The notes under the pieces: generated by a model | The model's input: only the letters and a program-made list of their open reading frames with translations | What the model was told of the DNA's origin: nothing | Databases searched by the model: none | In this document: piece by piece, positions 61,201 to 62,148 of the stretch | Layout of the letters: each line of letters begins with the position of its first letter | How positions within the stretch are numbered: position 1 is the first letter of the stretch | Made by a program: the position numbers and the translations under genes | Origin: a bacterium | Lineage (GTDB): Bacteria; UBP14; UBA6098; JAFGQG01 | DNA: 62,148 nt | Direction of reading: 5' to 3' | Assembly (NCBI GenBank): GCA_016935765.1 | Contig: JAFGQG010000042.1 | Location: forward strand, 1-62,148

Positions 61201-62148
61201 AATAACCAACTGTATTTTCGATACAAGTTGGTTTTATTGCGTTCATTTTGACAGTTCTACAAATGTTGAAATGAACTACAACACGATAAACAAGGAATTT
61301 TCCCAGGCGCTTTCTGCAGTGCTTTTCGACAATTCTTCCTCACCCGGTTCCGGAGTCGATGGTGAATTTTCATACAATCATATTTTAGGGAAGCAGTGCG
61401 CATACATAATGGGGGCTTCATCTCCTAAAATTGAGAACTGTTTACTTGAAAACCCTTTGAGTAGCACTGGTAGCTATTTAGTTTATGTTTCGGGTTTTGA
61501 TAACGAACCGATCTTGCGGGACGACACACTAACCGGGAATTACTATATCGGTGTTTTTACACCTGCCTCAAAACCGGATTTGGGGGAATATGTAGGTGAT
61601 GACAATAAACCAGAAAATTGCTGTATAGATGATCCTGATACGCTTGATGACAATGGTAATAATTATTTTCACTATAATGATAGTTTAGCATATTATGTTT
61701 ATGTAGATGTCGATTCTCCTGCGTGTAGTGGACCAGATGACCCAACTGCAAGAATTCCCGCAGAAGGCAATTACTGGTGCGAATTCTATATGCCTTATCC
61801 TGATACAACATATATGGTTACACCTACAATTGATGTTGGCTGGGACGAAGAGGGCAATCCCGATGGTGTATTTAATGATCCTTCACTATGCCCTGAATTA
61901 CCTAGGATTATAACACCAAAATCCCCAAAACCTGACAAATTCAGAATTGATGTATATCCAACACCTTTCAATAATAATTTAGGTGTTTATATTACGTTAA
62001 CTAATAAAACAGAAATAAAAATTGGAGTATATAATATAATGGGGAGTTTTATTTGTGAATTAGCTAACAATGAATATGATCCCGGGCAATATAAATTTGT
62101 ATGGGACGGTAAACACTTTTCAGGCAAAGAGTCTCCTACTGGAATATA
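58286..62148 (+). CDS. Large secreted PKD/FG-GAP/beta-helix protein with sorting domain, cut by the window edge
   Basis: At least 1287 codons, open to the last base; the stop is outside the window. ATG with GGGGGAGGGAG upstream. Signal peptide about 1-31 (ATTVYSG). Then a beta-rich opening (WSGASSNDWDSSQNWKDGTV), a PKD domain (about 250-340, FRGDSSYDQDGSIVNYIWEF then YEDTGRYTVNLTV), FG-GAP/VCBS-like repeats (KISDLEMDGEQEVIV, AIGDLDLDDTLDVVVA), a right-handed beta-helix (about 830-1100, including IIENADKGIYIKEY and LDIRNCEIHNCKLYGI) and a sorting domain starting RIDVYPTPFNNN and still running at the edge (SPTGI). Visibly AT-richer than its neighbours, which may mean a different origin. Only the last few residues should be missing. 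Confidence 0.88.
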   Translation, partial: MVKRARIWLASLRIIAILLLIATTVYSGSDIWSGASSNDWDSSQNWKDGTVPTYRDDVYIYTKCQNFPEITGNAFCNSISIYGELTIEPAGTLSITVRGNLTIQNGGSFKASGDSSDYAVVTKYGNGSYTFDVNSGGEISADYAIFEYMDTDGININSGAEIDTMYPFSNCIFRHGAEEGFLLSINTDLSGASDTLIIEDCRFDSVCSESLSNNVYRDSSSTGYIYFVSDTGGNFWGDNYDDDEGDEVIWNLKPIAFINFPNDSDICKVNYYISFRGDSSYDQDGSIVNYIWEFGDITADSGFFVCHSYEDTGRYTVNLTVIDDFSYNSSYSITLDILDYRLGSMTFTKISDLEMDGEQEVIVVKNHALTPDTSYLEIYKRVEPEILMAYDTLVCSYPLLGYTEFPAAIGDLDLDDTLDVVVATSKYLYCLEWHKSLDSFSNMPGSWPREYERADLKPRTPIICDFDYHNGGDKNPEILFIPTQYDAGYRIFILQHNGDTLYYTIDNRTKGPSSIADFNMDNTKEIAMINNSSYIYLFSSSLTVLCSLSTSTYINDESQIAPSIGDIDFNSDSNLIELELIIPRDGTKYSAYEINPSSLNIYEKWESVIDTTDTMDYGGAYCSPALGRNFGATGREYYDLWAFAGRTFKFVRLEPDSGIEHTRENTSWNWITQPSIGNMDSDSASEIFYGINWTSISTRSVDFNLGDESYSRAHPSAYKGVLSTPAIGDWEDDKVLDIHFPFVHGRYESYDSLMNDELWFEYDNYSIEWGQCYHDERNTSLYAQPVGGTLTTNAVWWGTYIIYKDFKIAQNCTLYIEPGTKIWVLPDSVDGEEIAILSDNLGDEPGLVDIVVEGTIEAHGKEHAQIVFTSLRPNPTYCDWGGIEFQVNGDKGYLEHTIIENADKGIYIKEYDVDLDIRNCEIHNCKLYGILSKKTGTGNTVTIDSTHIHHIDYIMWPNGGNCLKLSNSSNVEITNCIFDTSWFYCVHFDSSTNVEMNYNTINKEFSQALSAVLFDNSSSPGSGVDGEFSYNHILGKQCAYIMGASSPKIENCLLENPLSSTGSYLVYVSGFDNEPILRDDTLTGNYYIGVFTPASKPDLGEYVGDDNKPENCCIDDPDTLDDNGNNYFHYNDSLAYYVYVDVDSPACSGPDDPTARIPAEGNYWCEFYMPYPDTTYMVTPTIDVGWDEEGNPDGVFNDPSLCPELPRIITPKSPKPDKFRIDVYPTPFNNNLGVYITLTNKTEIKIGVYNIMGSFICELANNEYDPGQYKFVWDGKHFSGKESPTGI

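Overview
The window looks like a chromosomal segment of an uncultured Gram-negative bacterium of the FCB superphylum or a neighbouring candidate phylum (the WOR-3/Stahlbacteria, Zixibacteria or Cloacimonadota kind). The main reason is that eight encoded proteins end in the same type-IX-secretion-style C-terminal domain (a YPNPFN-like start, then a DINGR-like strand, then SGIYFIRV, then RKVVYLK). There are also many lipoproteins, an OmpA-family porin, secreted beta-helix and beta-propeller proteins, clear Shine-Dalgarno sites and sigma-70-like TTGACA promoters. No secretion-system component, rRNA or tRNA was seen, so the phylum is not settled.

Layout. 0.1-2.9 kb: tldE and tldD, overlapping, minus strand. 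3.1-9.0 kb: a secreted SYQGKLT-type protein, a secreted alpha/beta hydrolase with a 58-residue MshEN-like protein behind it, a lipoprotein, a clipped YefM/Phd antitoxin overlapping a membrane protein gene, and an orphan HicB. 9.1-18 kb: a DUF1566 protein, a 1221-residue decapeptide-repeat solenoid protein and two tandem C10 cysteine peptidases. 18.5-25.8 kb: a GH3 lipoprotein, a CopG/PIN toxin-antitoxin pair, a beta-helix protein, then a class II Fic protein preceded by a helically phased operator-like array, and a GH99-like protein. 25.9-35.5 kb: TPR and lipoproteins, hicAB, a TlpA-like lipoprotein, a PlsY/CTP-kinase-like fusion, a small gene behind a G13-tract promoter and a leader-peptide hairpin, and an OmpA/TSP3 protein. 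36-48.7 kb: an REC/HD-GYP c-di-GMP phosphodiesterase, one beta-helix and two paralogous propeller proteins with sorting domains, a membrane-anchored propeller and a GGND-solenoid/HEAT fusion. 48.9-58 kb, minus strand: an EamA transporter and a four-gene operon of a giant subtilase, two small secreted proteins resembling the subtilase C-terminus, and a tandem Ig-like protein. 58.3 kb to the edge: a large secreted PKD/beta-helix protein, cut by the window end.

Taken together this is a secretion and cell-surface region: proteases, glycosidases, solenoids and propellers exported to the surface, mixed with small toxin-antitoxin genes.

The strongest unexplained signals are: (1) six of eight sorting domains carry short, mostly palindromic DNA elements inserted in frame at the same two loops, one element sitting inside the exact centre of another; (2) eleven copies of TTTTTCAYAA spaced 20 or about 30 bp apart run into the start of the fic gene; (3) two related promoters have a G13 or A11 homopolymer between -35 and -10, suggesting phase-variable expression; (4) the subtilase operon, which may define a surface assembly.
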